Positions 22,854-31,367 of a stretch of 32,299 bases of DNA are shown here, piece after piece. The stretch is from Candidatus Ruthenibacterium merdavium. GTDB lineage: Bacteria > Bacillota > Clostridia > Oscillospirales > Ruminococcaceae. Under the pieces are notes generated by a model. The model was not told where the DNA came from. It did no database searches and was given only the letters and a program-made list of their open reading frames with translations. The stretch's first letter is position 1, and each line of letters opens with the position of its first letter. The position numbers were made by a program, and so were the translations under genes. Location: positions 1-32,299 of the forward strand of contig DWWA01000042.1 of the NCBI GenBank assembly GCA_019119935.1, read 5' to 3'.

Positions 22854-24011
22854 TTGGACGAATTGCAAAAAGCGCGTGCCGAAATCGACGAAGTCGACGC
22901 GCAGCTGGCGGCGCTGTTCTGCCGCCGCATGGATGCGGTGAAACAGGTGGCCGCGTATAAGCACAAGCACGGCATGGTGGTGCTGGACGCTGCCCGCGAG
23001 GAGGAAGTGGTTCGCAAAAGCAGTATGCGCCTGGGCGGTCAAAAAGAGGAGTACGGCGCTTATTACGAAGATTTTGTGCGCTATTTAATGGGGATTTCCC
23101 GCGCGATGCAGCGGCGTTTAATCGGGTCGGATACCATTGCCTATCAAGGCGTGCCGGGCGCGTTCAGCCACATTGCATTAAAGCGTTTGTTTCCGCACAG
23201 CGCGCAGAAAAACTGCAAAACTTTTGCCGAGGTGGTAAAAGCCGTGGAGTCCGGCGAAGCGGCCTATGGAATTCTGCCTTTTGAAAACAGCTATGCGGGC
23301 GATGTGTCCGAGGTGCTTGACTTGTGCTTTGCACATGCCGGCATTCGCGTTTGGGAAATGTACGATTTGCCCGTGGTGCAAAATCTGCTCGGGGTTCCGG
23401 GCGCTTCGCTTTCCGGGGTAACAACCGTTCTTTCCCATCCGCAGGCGCTGTGGCAGTGCGACGCATATTTAAAACAGCTGGGCGTGAAAACGCGCGAAGC
23501 GGAAAACACCGCCGCCGCCGCAAAAGAGGTGGCTGAGAAAAACGACCCCTCGCTTGCCGCCATTGCCTCACAGGAAACGGCGGGCCTTTACGGCTTGCAG
23601 GTGCTGGCCGGGCATATTAACCAAAGCGAAAACAACACCACGCGCTTTATTGTGATCGGCCGAGAATGCCGCGCGGCGGGCAACCGTTTCAGCCTGCTGT
23701 TCACGGTAGACCACAAGGCCGGGGCGCTGGCGCGCGTAATGCGCATCATTGGGGAAAACGGCTTTAATATGGAATGCATCAAAAGCCGCCCGATGAAAGA
23801 TTGTCCTTGGGAGTATTATTTTTATGCCGAGCTGGTGGGCGATATTGCCGCCGCCGGCACACAAACCCTTCTGCACGAGCTGGAGGCCGTTTGCCGGACG
23901 GTTCGCCTGCTGGGGGTTTACACAAGAAAGGAAGTAGCGTATGAGCGTTACACCGAAGAAAGGAAACCGACCCATGAGATTGACAATGCGGCTGCAAGAG
24001 GACAGCTATGA
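22854..24011 (+). CDS. pheA: chorismate mutase/prephenate dehydratase (P-protein)
   Basis: Converts chorismate to prephenate and then phenylpyruvate, the precursor of phenylalanine. The 385-aa product has three parts. A helical chorismate mutase domain spans about 1-90 (RAEIDEVDAQLAALFCRRMDAVKQVAAYK). Prephenate dehydratase spans about 95-275 (YQGVPGAFS, PFENSYAGDV, ENNTTRFIVIG). An ACT domain follows (about 283-365), with the Phe-sensing GAL motif and KSRP where most have ESRP, so feedback inhibition by Phe is likely. The start is TTG with GGGGGGTG 5 nt upstream. The 3' end overlaps aroB. It is the first gene of the operon, and its mutase also supplies prephenate for TyrA. Confidence 0.94.
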   Translation: MDELQKARAEIDEVDAQLAALFCRRMDAVKQVAAYKHKHGMVVLDAAREEEVVRKSSMRLGGQKEEYGAYYEDFVRYLMGISRAMQRRLIGSDTIAYQGVPGAFSHIALKRLFPHSAQKNCKTFAEVVKAVESGEAAYGILPFENSYAGDVSEVLDLCFAHAGIRVWEMYDLPVVQNLLGVPGASLSGVTTVLSHPQALWQCDAYLKQLGVKTREAENTAAAAKEVAEKNDPSLAAIASQETAGLYGLQVLAGHINQSENNTTRFIVIGRECRAAGNRFSLLFTVDHKAGALARVMRIIGENGFNMECIKSRPMKDCPWEYYFYAELVGDIAAAGTQTLLHELEAVCRTVRLLGVYTRKEVAYERYTEERKPTHEIDNAAARGQL

Positions 24012-24993
24012 TATCATCATCAGCCGGGGGGCGCTCTCGCGCCTTGGCAAAGTGGCCAACCTGATGAACCGCAAGGTGCTGGTGGTGACGGATGACGGCG
24101 TGCCGAAAGCATATGCCGACACCGTGCTGGAGCAATGCAGTGACGGCGTTTGCTTGGTTCTTCCGCAAGGGGAGGCAAGCAAAAATTTATCGAATTTGGA
24201 AAAGGTTCTCTCGAAACTGCTCAGCGAGGGTTTTACCCGGCGCGACGTAGTTGTCGCGGTGGGCGGCGGCGTAGTCGGCGATTTGGCCGGTTTTGCCGCG
24301 GCGTGCTATATGCGGGGCATTGCCTTTATCAACTGCCCCACTACAACGCTTTCTCAAATTGACTCCTCCATCGGGGGCAAAACCGCCGTGGACTTGAACG
24401 GCGTAAAAAATATTGTCGGCGCGTTTTACCAGCCGGAAATTGTCGTGATTGACCCCGATACGCTCGATACGCTCACGGAGCGCCACTGGGTGAACGGAAT
24501 GGCGGAAGCCGTCAAAGCGGGCTTAATCGGAGACGCGCGGCTGTTTGAACTGTTTGAAACCGAGGATGAGCTGCCGCTGGAAGAAATTTTATACCGCGCA
24601 CTCAGCGTGAAAAAACACATTGTTGAGCAGGACGAACGCGAGGCAAGCGTGCGTGCGGCGCTCAATTTCGGGCACACCATCGGCCATGCCATTGAAAGCG
24701 AGCAGGGTTTGGGCGGCTTGTATCACGGCGAGTGCGTCGCGCTGGGCATGCTGCCGATGATTGCCGATAAACGCCTGCGTGCGCGTGTGAAAAAGGTGCT
24801 GGAAAAGCTGGGACTGCCCACTTCGACGGCGTTCGATGCAAAGCGTGCCGCTGAGTACCTGCGCCATGATAAAAAAGCGTCGGGAAGTAAAACGGTGACG
24901 ACCGTGCGCGTGGATGAACCGGGCACTTACCGCTTGGAAAAAACAACGTTTGAAGAGCTGGAAGCACTGCTGAGCAGCGATGCTTTTGCGTAA
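23974..24993 (+). CDS. aroB: 3-dehydroquinate synthase
   Basis: Second shikimate-pathway step: converts DAHP to 3-dehydroquinate using NAD+ and a divalent metal. Family motifs are GGGVVGDLAGFAAACYMRGI, PTTTLSQIDSSIGGKTAV, NGMAEAVKAGLI and the metal-binding FGHTIGHAIE. Two starts are possible. The ATG at 23974 (339 aa) places MRLTMRLQEDSYDI exactly like known AroB N-termini. The ATG at 23941 (350 aa) also has a GAAAGGA-type site. Either overlaps the end of pheA (by 38 or 71 nt), so translation is coupled. Confidence 0.94.
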   Translation: MRLTMRLQEDSYDIIISRGALSRLGKVANLMNRKVLVVTDDGVPKAYADTVLEQCSDGVCLVLPQGEASKNLSNLEKVLSKLLSEGFTRRDVVVAVGGGVVGDLAGFAAACYMRGIAFINCPTTTLSQIDSSIGGKTAVDLNGVKNIVGAFYQPEIVVIDPDTLDTLTERHWVNGMAEAVKAGLIGDARLFELFETEDELPLEEILYRALSVKKHIVEQDEREASVRAALNFGHTIGHAIESEQGLGGLYHGECVALGMLPMIADKRLRARVKKVLEKLGLPTSTAFDAKRAAEYLRHDKKASGSKTVTTVRVDEPGTYRLEKTTFEELEALLSSDAFA

Positions 24994-25067
24994 CCGGCTT
25001 TTGTGCAGTCAGCGGCGCACGGCTCTCGCCGGAGCGCCGACAACGGGGAAAAAGGGAGTGTGAAAAC

Positions 25068-26192
25068 ATGGCAGACAGCATTGGCGGCGCTCTGCGCTTG
25101 ACGCTGTTTGGCGAGAGCCACGGCGCGGCGGTAGGGGCTGTGCTGGAGGGCATTGCCCCCGGAACGCCGATTGATGAAGAGGAAATTGCCGCCGCGATGG
25201 AAAAACGCCGGGCAAAAGGCGCAATTTCCACCGCGCGCAAAGAGCCGGATGTCGTAAAGTTTCTTTCGGGCGTGTACGAAGGACACGCCACCGGAACGGC
25301 AATCACGATGGTGATTGAAAATACAAATACGAAAAGCGGCGACTACAAAAAAACGGGTGCGCTTTTGCGCCCCGGACACGCCGATTACACCGCAAAGGTG
25401 CGCTACGGCGGCTTTGCCGACGAGCGCGGCGGCGGTCATTTCAGCGGGCGGCTGACGGCTCCGCTGGTGGCGGCGGGCGCGATTTGCGCGTCGATGCTGC
25501 GCAAAAAAGGCGTTTTCATTGCAACACGCCTTGCTTCCTGCGCCGGAGTGCCGGACGCGGGCTCGTGGGATTTTTCGCGCGAAGGAATTGCCGCCTGTGT
25601 GCAGGAAGTGGCGGAAAAAGCCTTCCCGGTGATTGACTACGCCAGCGGTATGGCAATGGAACAGGCTATTTTGGCTGCCGCCGGGCAGGGCGACAGCGTG
25701 GGCGGCATTTTGGAAACCGTGGTATGCGGCCTTCCCGCCGGCTTGGGCGATCCGTTTTTCGGCAGCGTGGAAAGCACGCTTGCGGCGCTGATGTTCAGCG
25801 TGCCCGCCGTCAAGGGCATTGAATTCGGCGCGGGGTTTGCGTTTGCGCGCAAAAAAGGCAGTGAGGCAAACGACCCGTGGCAGATGGAAAACGGCGTGAT
25901 GACGGCAAAAACAAACCATAACGGCGGCATCAACGGCGGCATTACGAACGGGATGCCCCTGGTGATGCGCACGGTTGTGAAGCCGACGCCCAGCATTTAC
26001 CGTGAGCAGGATACCGTCGATTGGGCCACGGGAGAAAATGCCAAGCTTATCATTCAAGGACGGCACGACCCGTGCATTGCCCACCGTGCCGCGGCGGTGC
26101 AAAACGCCATGACGGCATTTGCCTTAGCCGATTTAGCGGCGCGCCGCTTCGGAGAAACATGGCAGGAGGCATCAATATGGAATACGGTTTGA
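25068..26192 (+). CDS. aroC: chorismate synthase
   Basis: Final step of the shared pathway: removes phosphate from EPSP to give chorismate, using reduced FMN. The 374-aa product has GESHGAAVGAVLEG, RPGHADYT, RGGGHFSGRLTAPL (the variant seen in Bacillota in place of RGGGRSSAR) and GQGDSVGG. A GGGAG site lies 74 nt downstream of the aroB stop. Its last 16 nt overlap the start of aroEK. Confidence 0.95.
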   Translation: MADSIGGALRLTLFGESHGAAVGAVLEGIAPGTPIDEEEIAAAMEKRRAKGAISTARKEPDVVKFLSGVYEGHATGTAITMVIENTNTKSGDYKKTGALLRPGHADYTAKVRYGGFADERGGGHFSGRLTAPLVAAGAICASMLRKKGVFIATRLASCAGVPDAGSWDFSREGIAACVQEVAEKAFPVIDYASGMAMEQAILAAAGQGDSVGGILETVVCGLPAGLGDPFFGSVESTLAALMFSVPAVKGIEFGAGFAFARKKGSEANDPWQMENGVMTAKTNHNGGINGGITNGMPLVMRTVVKPTPSIYREQDTVDWATGENAKLIIQGRHDPCIAHRAAAVQNAMTAFALADLAARRFGETWQEASIWNTV

Positions 26193-27442
26193 TCGGAGCG
26201 CGCCTTGGGCACAGCTTTTCTAAGCCCATTCATGAAGCGCTCAACCCGAATGCCTCCTATGAGCTGTGCCCCTTGCCGGAGGAACAGCAGGCAAGAGATT
26301 TTTTGGCCGCGCGTGCCTTTTCGGGCATCAATGTGACAATTCCGTATAAGCGGCTGGTGATGGAGTACTGCGACGAAATTGCGCCTTCTGCAAAGGCTAT
26401 CGGGGCGGTGAATACCGTTACCAATCGAAACGGGCGCCTTTGCGGCTACAATACCGACTACGACGGTTTTTTGGAGATGGCGCGCAGCGCGCATATTGAT
26501 TTTGAGGGCCGCCGCGTGCTCATTTTAGGAACGGGAGGAACGGCGCACACCGTGCATGCCGCTGTTGCGGCGCAAGGGGCGGCGCACGTTCACCACGCGT
26601 CGCACAGCGGTACACATGGTGCGCTGACTTACGAGCAGGCCATAGAGCAGGGCGGGTCGTTTGACATTCTGATCAATACCACTCCGGTGGGCATGTACCC
26701 CGATTGCGATGCATCGCCTGTGGATTTAAAGGATTTTCCCTGTTTAGGCGGCGTGCTTGACGTGGTGTATAATCCGCTGAAAACAGAATTGCTTTGCCGT
26801 GCCAAAGAGCGCGGCATTCCCCATGCGGGCGGACTGCGCATGTTGGTGGCGCAGGCGTTTTATGCACAGCAATATTTTCAGGACAAAACGCTGGAGCGTG
26901 CGCAAATGGACGATATTTACCGCCGTTTGGTGGAAGACCGTGCCAATTTGATTCTCATCGGCATGCCGTCCTGCGGAAAAAGCACGGTCGGCAAGCTGTG
27001 CGCCGAGATGCTCGGCAAGCGTTTTATTGATGCAGATGAGGCGCTCGAACAACGCACCGGAAAACGCATTTCGGAAATTCTGCGCCCGGGAACGGAAGCG
27101 GCTTTCCGCGATTTGGAGGAACAGGTGCTTGCCGATTTAGCCAAAGAGGGCGGCTGTGTGATTGCAACCGGCGGGGGCGCGGTGCTGCGCGGGCAGAATA
27201 TGCGCAGACTGCGGCGCGGCGGCGTGCTCATTTGGCTGAACCGTGCGCTGGAAGCCCTGACGCCGGGCGGTGCGCGTCCGCTTTCGGCAACGCCCGAAGC
27301 GCTCCAAGAGCAATGGCATGTGCGCAGGCCGCTGTACGAAGCGGCGGCGCACGCGAGTGTGAATAATGATGCGTCCGCGCAGGAAACGGCGCAGAAGGTA
27401 AAGGAGATTTTTCATGAAATTCTTAATCGTGAATGGCCCTAA
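26177..27442 (+). CDS. fused shikimate dehydrogenase-shikimate kinase
   Basis: A single 421-aa protein joining AroE (about 1-250) and AroK (about 255-421). AroE part: LGHSFSKPIH, catalytic K58 in INVTIPYKR, D94 in YNTDYDG, and dinucleotide loop LGTGGTAHTV. The NADP-phosphate clamp, usually NRT or SR, reads HHASHSG, so the basic residue is missing and coenzyme choice may differ. AroK part: Walker A GMPSCGKST (262-270), D285 in FIDADE, R311 in AFRDLEE, TGGGAVLR, and lid RPLS. The two steps are separated only by the enzyme boundary, as shikimate passes from one domain to the other. GGAGG precedes the ATG at 26177 inside the aroC end. It overlaps aroQ by 29 nt. Confidence 0.94.
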   Translation: MEYGLIGARLGHSFSKPIHEALNPNASYELCPLPEEQQARDFLAARAFSGINVTIPYKRLVMEYCDEIAPSAKAIGAVNTVTNRNGRLCGYNTDYDGFLEMARSAHIDFEGRRVLILGTGGTAHTVHAAVAAQGAAHVHHASHSGTHGALTYEQAIEQGGSFDILINTTPVGMYPDCDASPVDLKDFPCLGGVLDVVYNPLKTELLCRAKERGIPHAGGLRMLVAQAFYAQQYFQDKTLERAQMDDIYRRLVEDRANLILIGMPSCGKSTVGKLCAEMLGKRFIDADEALEQRTGKRISEILRPGTEAAFRDLEEQVLADLAKEGGCVIATGGGAVLRGQNMRRLRRGGVLIWLNRALEALTPGGARPLSATPEALQEQWHVRRPLYEAAAHASVNNDASAQETAQKVKEIFHEILNREWP

Positions 27443-27854
27443 CTTGAACATGCTGGGCATCCGGGAACCGGAAGTGTACGGCTCGATGACTTACGAAGAG
27501 CTGGTCTATTTTCTGCATGAGCAGGCTGTGGCGCTCGGTGTGGAAATTGAGGTGTTCCAGTCGAACTGTGAAGGCGAAATTGTCAACGAAATTCAGCGCG
27601 CTTACCGCCGCATTGACGGCATTATCATCAACCCCGCGGCGTATACGCATACTTCGATTGCCATTTTGGACGCGCTGAAGGCTGTGTCCATTCCCGCCGC
27701 CGAGGTGCATCTGTCCGACGTGACAAAGCGGGAAGAATTCCGCCAAGTGAGCTATGCCGGCATGGCGTGCGAGTTCCACTTTATCGGCGAAGGAAAACAA
27801 GGCTACATCAATGCGATGAAGGCGTTAAAAGAAAAGCTGGAAGCTGCGCATTGA
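27414..27854 (+). CDS. aroQ: type II 3-dehydroquinate dehydratase
   Basis: Third pathway step, dehydration of 3-dehydroquinate to 3-dehydroshikimate. The 146-aa product has the type II signature NGPNLNMLGIREPEVYG with the catalytic Tyr, then QSNCEGEIVN, the INPAAYTHTS loop, and EVHLSD with the active-site His. Type II enzymes form dodecamers. AAAGGAG lies upstream of the ATG, which overlaps the 3' end of aroEK. Confidence 0.96.
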   Translation: MKFLIVNGPNLNMLGIREPEVYGSMTYEELVYFLHEQAVALGVEIEVFQSNCEGEIVNEIQRAYRRIDGIIINPAAYTHTSIAILDALKAVSIPAAEVHLSDVTKREEFRQVSYAGMACEFHFIGEGKQGYINAMKALKEKLEAAH

Positions 27855-28003
27855 ACAATTGCAGAAAAGCGTATGAAAGGCCGTAAGGCGGCAGCGCATC
27901 ATTTCGGGCGGCAAAGCGCGCCCCGCTCCGTTCGGCGTGAATGATGCGGCACTGTCTGAACGTTTCAAAAGCGCTTTTTTAAATAGAGGGGAGAGCAAAG
28001 AAA
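27855..28003 (+). other. aroQ-aroF spacer with long inverted repeat
   Basis: GCATCATT (27896-27903) and AATGATGC (27940-27947) form an 8-bp stem around a GC-rich loop, followed by AAAAGCGCTTTTTT near 27972. TGCGGCACTG at 27945-27954 recurs at 29130-29139 in the aroF-aroA spacer. No promoter is evident, so aroF is probably read from the upstream operon. Confidence 0.45.
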
Positions 28004-29017
28004 ATGATTATCAGTACCAAAAAAGGAACACCCGCAGAGGAATTAGAGCGCATTCTGCACGACTTTGAGCAGAAAGGTCTTTCCGTCACCATGATTCGCG
28101 GCACGGACTACAACGTGTTCGGCCTGGTGGGCGATACTACGGTGCTCGACGAAAAGCAAATCCGCGCCAATCCCTATGTGGATAATGTTCAGCGCGTCAG
28201 CGAGCCGTACAAAAACGCCAACCGCCTGTTCCACGAAGAAGACAGCGTGATCGACGTTGCCGGTATTAAAGTAGGCGGCAAAGAAAAGCTGGTTGTGATC
28301 GGCGGGCCGTGCAGTGTTGAGGGCGACAATGTCATCGACATTGCAAAACAGGTGAAAGCGGCAGGCGCATGCATGCTGCGCGGCGGCGCTTACAAGCCCC
28401 GCACATCGCCTTATGCGTTCCAAGGCATGGAAACCGACGGTATTTTGGCTATGGTGAAAGCACGCGAGGCAACGGGTCTGCCCATTGTCAGCGAGCTCAT
28501 GAGCGAAGACAAAATTGAAGAGTTTGAGCAGTATGTCGACCTGGTTCAAATCGGTGCGCGCAACATGCAGAACTTCCACTTGCTGAAAGCGGTGGGCAAA
28601 ATGAAAAAGCCGGTTTTGCTCAAGCGCGGTTTGGCAAACACCATTGAAGAGTGGATTATGTCCGCGGAATACATCATGGCCGGCGGCAACGAAAATGTGA
28701 TTTTGTGCGAGCGCGGTATCCGCACCTTTGAGAAGTATACGCGCAATACGCTGGATCTCTCGGTGGTTCCCATCATCAAAGAAAAAACCCACCTGCCGAT
28801 TATCATCGACCCCAGCCACGCGACGGGAAACTGGCGCTATGTGGAAAGCATGAGCCTTGCGGCGGTGGCCGCCGGTGCAGACGGTTTGATTATCGAAGTG
28901 CACCCGTGCCCCGAGTGTGCCTGGAGCGACGGCGCGCAGAGTTTAAAGCCCGAACGCTTCGCAGAAGTGGTGCGCAAAGCGCGTGAAATTGCGCGCGTCG
29001 TAGGCCGCGACTTGTAA
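28004..29017 (+). CDS. aroF: DAHP synthase, type I-beta with ferredoxin-like domain
   Basis: First and committed step of the pathway: condenses PEP with erythrose-4-phosphate. The 337-aa product has an N-terminal ferredoxin-like regulatory domain of about 70 residues (MIISTKKGTPAEELERIL). The catalytic barrel follows: VIGGPCSVEG, LRGGAYKPRTSPYAFQG, QIGARNMQN, LLKRGL and IIDPSHATG, the last three lining the PEP and metal site. In Thermotoga-type relatives the extra domain mediates inhibition by Tyr or Phe, so feedback is likely. GAGGGGAG precedes the ATG. Confidence 0.96.
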   Translation: MIISTKKGTPAEELERILHDFEQKGLSVTMIRGTDYNVFGLVGDTTVLDEKQIRANPYVDNVQRVSEPYKNANRLFHEEDSVIDVAGIKVGGKEKLVVIGGPCSVEGDNVIDIAKQVKAAGACMLRGGAYKPRTSPYAFQGMETDGILAMVKAREATGLPIVSELMSEDKIEEFEQYVDLVQIGARNMQNFHLLKAVGKMKKPVLLKRGLANTIEEWIMSAEYIMAGGNENVILCERGIRTFEKYTRNTLDLSVVPIIKEKTHLPIIIDPSHATGNWRYVESMSLAAVAAGADGLIIEVHPCPECAWSDGAQSLKPERFAEVVRKAREIARVVGRDL

Positions 29018-29037
29018 ACAGCCGTGCGCAGGCAAGA

Positions 29038-29069
29038 GTGTTTGTGAAATGTGCTATATTTACAAACAC
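29038..29069 (+). promoter_or_regulatory. hairpin after aroF
   Basis: GTGTTTGT (29038-29045) and ACAAACAC (29062-29069): perfect 8-bp stem 20 nt after the aroF stop, with no strong T-tract. The loop holds TGCTATATT, which could be an extended -10. Either role is uncertain. Confidence 0.4.
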
Positions 29070-29093
29070 CTTTCAAAACAAGAAAAAGAGGCG

Positions 29094-29180
29094 GCAGTGC
29101 CGAGCGGTAAGCGCATAGGGCGAATTCTGTGCGGCACTGCGCAGGGGGAAAGGGGGAACAGCCCCCTTTCCGCCTTTTTT
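29094..29180 (+). terminator. intra-operon terminator before aroA
   Basis: GGAAAGGGGG (29147-29156), AACAG, CCCCCTTTCC (29162-29171), then GCC and T6: a strong terminator. Directly upstream is a 9-bp hairpin, GCAGTGCCG/CGGCACTGC (29094-29102/29132-29140). No clear promoter lies between the T-tract and aroA, so aroA-tyrA either depend on read-through or on a promoter inside this leader. I find no T-box motif. Confidence 0.75.
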
Positions 29181-29229
29181 ATCCGTTCACTTACGATGGA
29201 ACAAAACCTTTTTTATAGGAGAACAGACT

Positions 29230-30495
29230 ATGCGTGTGCATTTTGAGCCCGGTGTGTGCCGGGGTACGGTGACGGTTCCGCCTTCAAAGAGCATGGCGCA
29301 CCGCACGCTTATTTGTGCGGCGCTGGCCGAAGGCGAAAGCGTGATTGAAAACTTAGCGTTTTCTCAAGACATTGAAGCGACCATTCGCGGCCTGACCGCC
29401 TTTGGTGCAGCGGTAGAACGTGTGGGGGATTCTACCGTTCGTGTGAAAGGCATGGGCTGGCCCAAAGCCCCTGCGGAGCCGATTGACTGCGGCGAAAGCG
29501 GCTCTACCCTTCGTTTTTTGATTCCGCTGGCGGCACTCGCGGGCAAGCCGGTGCGCTTTGTGGGACACGGACGCTTGATGGAACGACCCCAAAACGTTTA
29601 TGCCGAGATCTTTGCGCAAAAAGGTGTGAAATTCTCGCACACAGCCGAGGAAATTTTCGTGGACGGCATGCTTCCGGCCGGAGAATACACGGTAGACGGA
29701 AGTGTGTCCAGCCAGTTTATTACGGGGCTGCTGCTGGCCCTCTCTTTGCTGAAAGAGCCGAGCACCCTAACGGTGAAACCGCCGTTTGAAAGTGCCAGCT
29801 ATGTGGCCTTAACGTGTGCCGCTATGGCAGACTGCGGCGTTCATTTACAGCAGAATGGTAATACTTTTAGTATAAAAGGAAATGAAAAATACACTTCGAA
29901 AAACTTGAAAGTGGAGGGCGACTGGTCACAGGCGGCGTTTTTTGCTGTGCCGGGCAGCATTGCAGGCGGAATTTCTGTTCGGGGTCTGCGCGCAGATTCC
30001 TTGCAGGGCGACCGCGTGGTGCTGGAGATTCTGCGTCGCTGCGGCGCACGCTTTCAAGAGGAAAACGGGGTGTATTCCTTTGAAAAAAGCGCCTTGACCG
30101 CTGCGGAAATCGATTTGGCGGACTGCCCGGATCTCGGGCCGGTGCTGATGGCGATGGCACTGTTCTGCGAAGGGGAAACCCACTTTATCAATGCAGGCCG
30201 TCTGCGCATCAAGGAGTCCGACCGCATTGCGGCAATGGAGAGCGAAATCCGCAAAATGGGCGGTGTCATTCGCTCCACACAGGATGAAGTGTTTGTGACA
30301 GGCGGGCCGCTGCATTCGGCAAACCTTGACAGTCACAACGATCATCGCATTGCCATGGCGATGGCGGCGGCATCCATGGCAAGCGGCGTGCCTGTTGTCA
30401 TTGATGATGCACAAGCCGTGCGAAAAAGTTACGCCAATTTCTGGGATGATGCCGCGTCGCTGGGCGCACAGGTGAAATGCGATGAAACAACGTGA
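29230..30495 (+). CDS. aroA: 3-phosphoshikimate 1-carboxyvinyltransferase (EPSP synthase)
   Basis: Sixth pathway step: transfers the enolpyruvyl group of PEP to shikimate-3-phosphate. The 421-aa product has PPSKSMAHR, then CGESGSTLRFLIPLA, which replaces the E. coli AGTAMRP motif in the PEP/glyphosate contact loop. It also has the SSQFITGLLLALSLL segment, DLGPVLMAMALF, RLRIKESDRI and HNDHRIAMAMA. AGGAGA precedes the ATG. It sits 50 nt after the terminator and overlaps tyrA by 14 nt. Confidence 0.95.
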   Translation: MRVHFEPGVCRGTVTVPPSKSMAHRTLICAALAEGESVIENLAFSQDIEATIRGLTAFGAAVERVGDSTVRVKGMGWPKAPAEPIDCGESGSTLRFLIPLAALAGKPVRFVGHGRLMERPQNVYAEIFAQKGVKFSHTAEEIFVDGMLPAGEYTVDGSVSSQFITGLLLALSLLKEPSTLTVKPPFESASYVALTCAAMADCGVHLQQNGNTFSIKGNEKYTSKNLKVEGDWSQAAFFAVPGSIAGGISVRGLRADSLQGDRVVLEILRRCGARFQEENGVYSFEKSALTAAEIDLADCPDLGPVLMAMALFCEGETHFINAGRLRIKESDRIAAMESEIRKMGGVIRSTQDEVFVTGGPLHSANLDSHNDHRIAMAMAAASMASGVPVVIDDAQAVRKSYANFWDDAASLGAQVKCDETT

Positions 30496-31357
30496 GTTTT
30501 GCATTGTCGGTTTGGGGCTGTTGGGCGGCAGCTATGCAATGGCTCTGAGCCGTGCAGGAGGCCGGGTAACGGCGGTGGATGTGCGCCGTGAGGCGCTGGA
30601 GTATGCAAAGGAGCAGGGATGGATTCAAGCGGGCGCACTGCCCGAAGATGCGCCGGCTCTGCTACACGATGCCCAAGTGATTGTACTCGGGCTCTATCCG
30701 CAGGATATTATGCCGTGGATCATGCAGTATCAGCAGCATTTTCGGCCGGGCGTGCTCTTGACCGATGTCTGCGGCGTAAAGCGCGCAGTTGTTTCGCGCG
30801 TGCAGGAGATACTGCGCCCCGATGCCGAATTGATTGCCTGCCACCCGATGGCCGGCAAAGAAGTAAGCGGTGTAGAATATGCCGACTGTGCCATTTTTCG
30901 CCCGGCAAACTTTTTGATTACGCCAACCGAGAAGAATACACCCGAAGCAATTCAGTTTGCACATGAGCTGGGCAAGACATTGGGCTTTGCACGCATTACG
31001 GAGCTTTCCTGTGAAAAGCACGACGAAATGATTGGTTATGTCAGCCAGCTGACACACGCCATTGCGGTGGCACTGATGAATGCGAATGACGACCCCGAGC
31101 TTCCTTTGACAACGGGTGACTCTTTCCGAGATTTAACGCGCATTGCAAAAATCAACGACAAGCTTTGGAGTGAACTGTTTTTGGAAAACAGCGATTTGCT
31201 GATTCAGGAAATCGACCGTTTTTCACAAGAACTGCAAAAGATTCGTACGGCTTTGCAGCAAGAAGACAAAGAAACACTGTGCACGATGTTTCGCGCTTCC
31301 ACCGAGCGGCGCAGGCTGTTTGACCGCACAGAGGCGTTAAAAACACAGAAAAGCTAA
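30482..31357 (+). CDS. tyrA: prephenate dehydrogenase
   Basis: Oxidative decarboxylation of prephenate to 4-hydroxyphenylpyruvate, the tyrosine precursor. The 291-aa product has a Rossmann start, CIVGLGLLGGSYA, then TDVCGVK, CHPMAGKEVSG, and the helical dimerisation domain (SCEKHDEMIGYVSQLTHAIA; FRDLTRIA). There is no ACT domain, so Tyr control would have to act elsewhere or directly. The ATG overlaps the aroA stop, making a coupled pair. No mutase domain is fused to it; PheA supplies that activity. Confidence 0.95.
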   Translation: MKQREFCIVGLGLLGGSYAMALSRAGGRVTAVDVRREALEYAKEQGWIQAGALPEDAPALLHDAQVIVLGLYPQDIMPWIMQYQQHFRPGVLLTDVCGVKRAVVSRVQEILRPDAELIACHPMAGKEVSGVEYADCAIFRPANFLITPTEKNTPEAIQFAHELGKTLGFARITELSCEKHDEMIGYVSQLTHAIAVALMNANDDPELPLTTGDSFRDLTRIAKINDKLWSELFLENSDLLIQEIDRFSQELQKIRTALQQEDKETLCTMFRASTERRRLFDRTEALKTQKS

Positions 31358-31367
31358 ACAAAAGTAG

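Noticed and set aside
24927-26102. 391-codon minus-strand frame across aroC
   Set aside because: Antisense shadow in GC-rich coding DNA; aroC is certain.
29018-29229. T-box riboswitch before aroA
   Set aside because: I looked for the conserved AGGGTGGnACCGCG antiterminator motif and did not find it.
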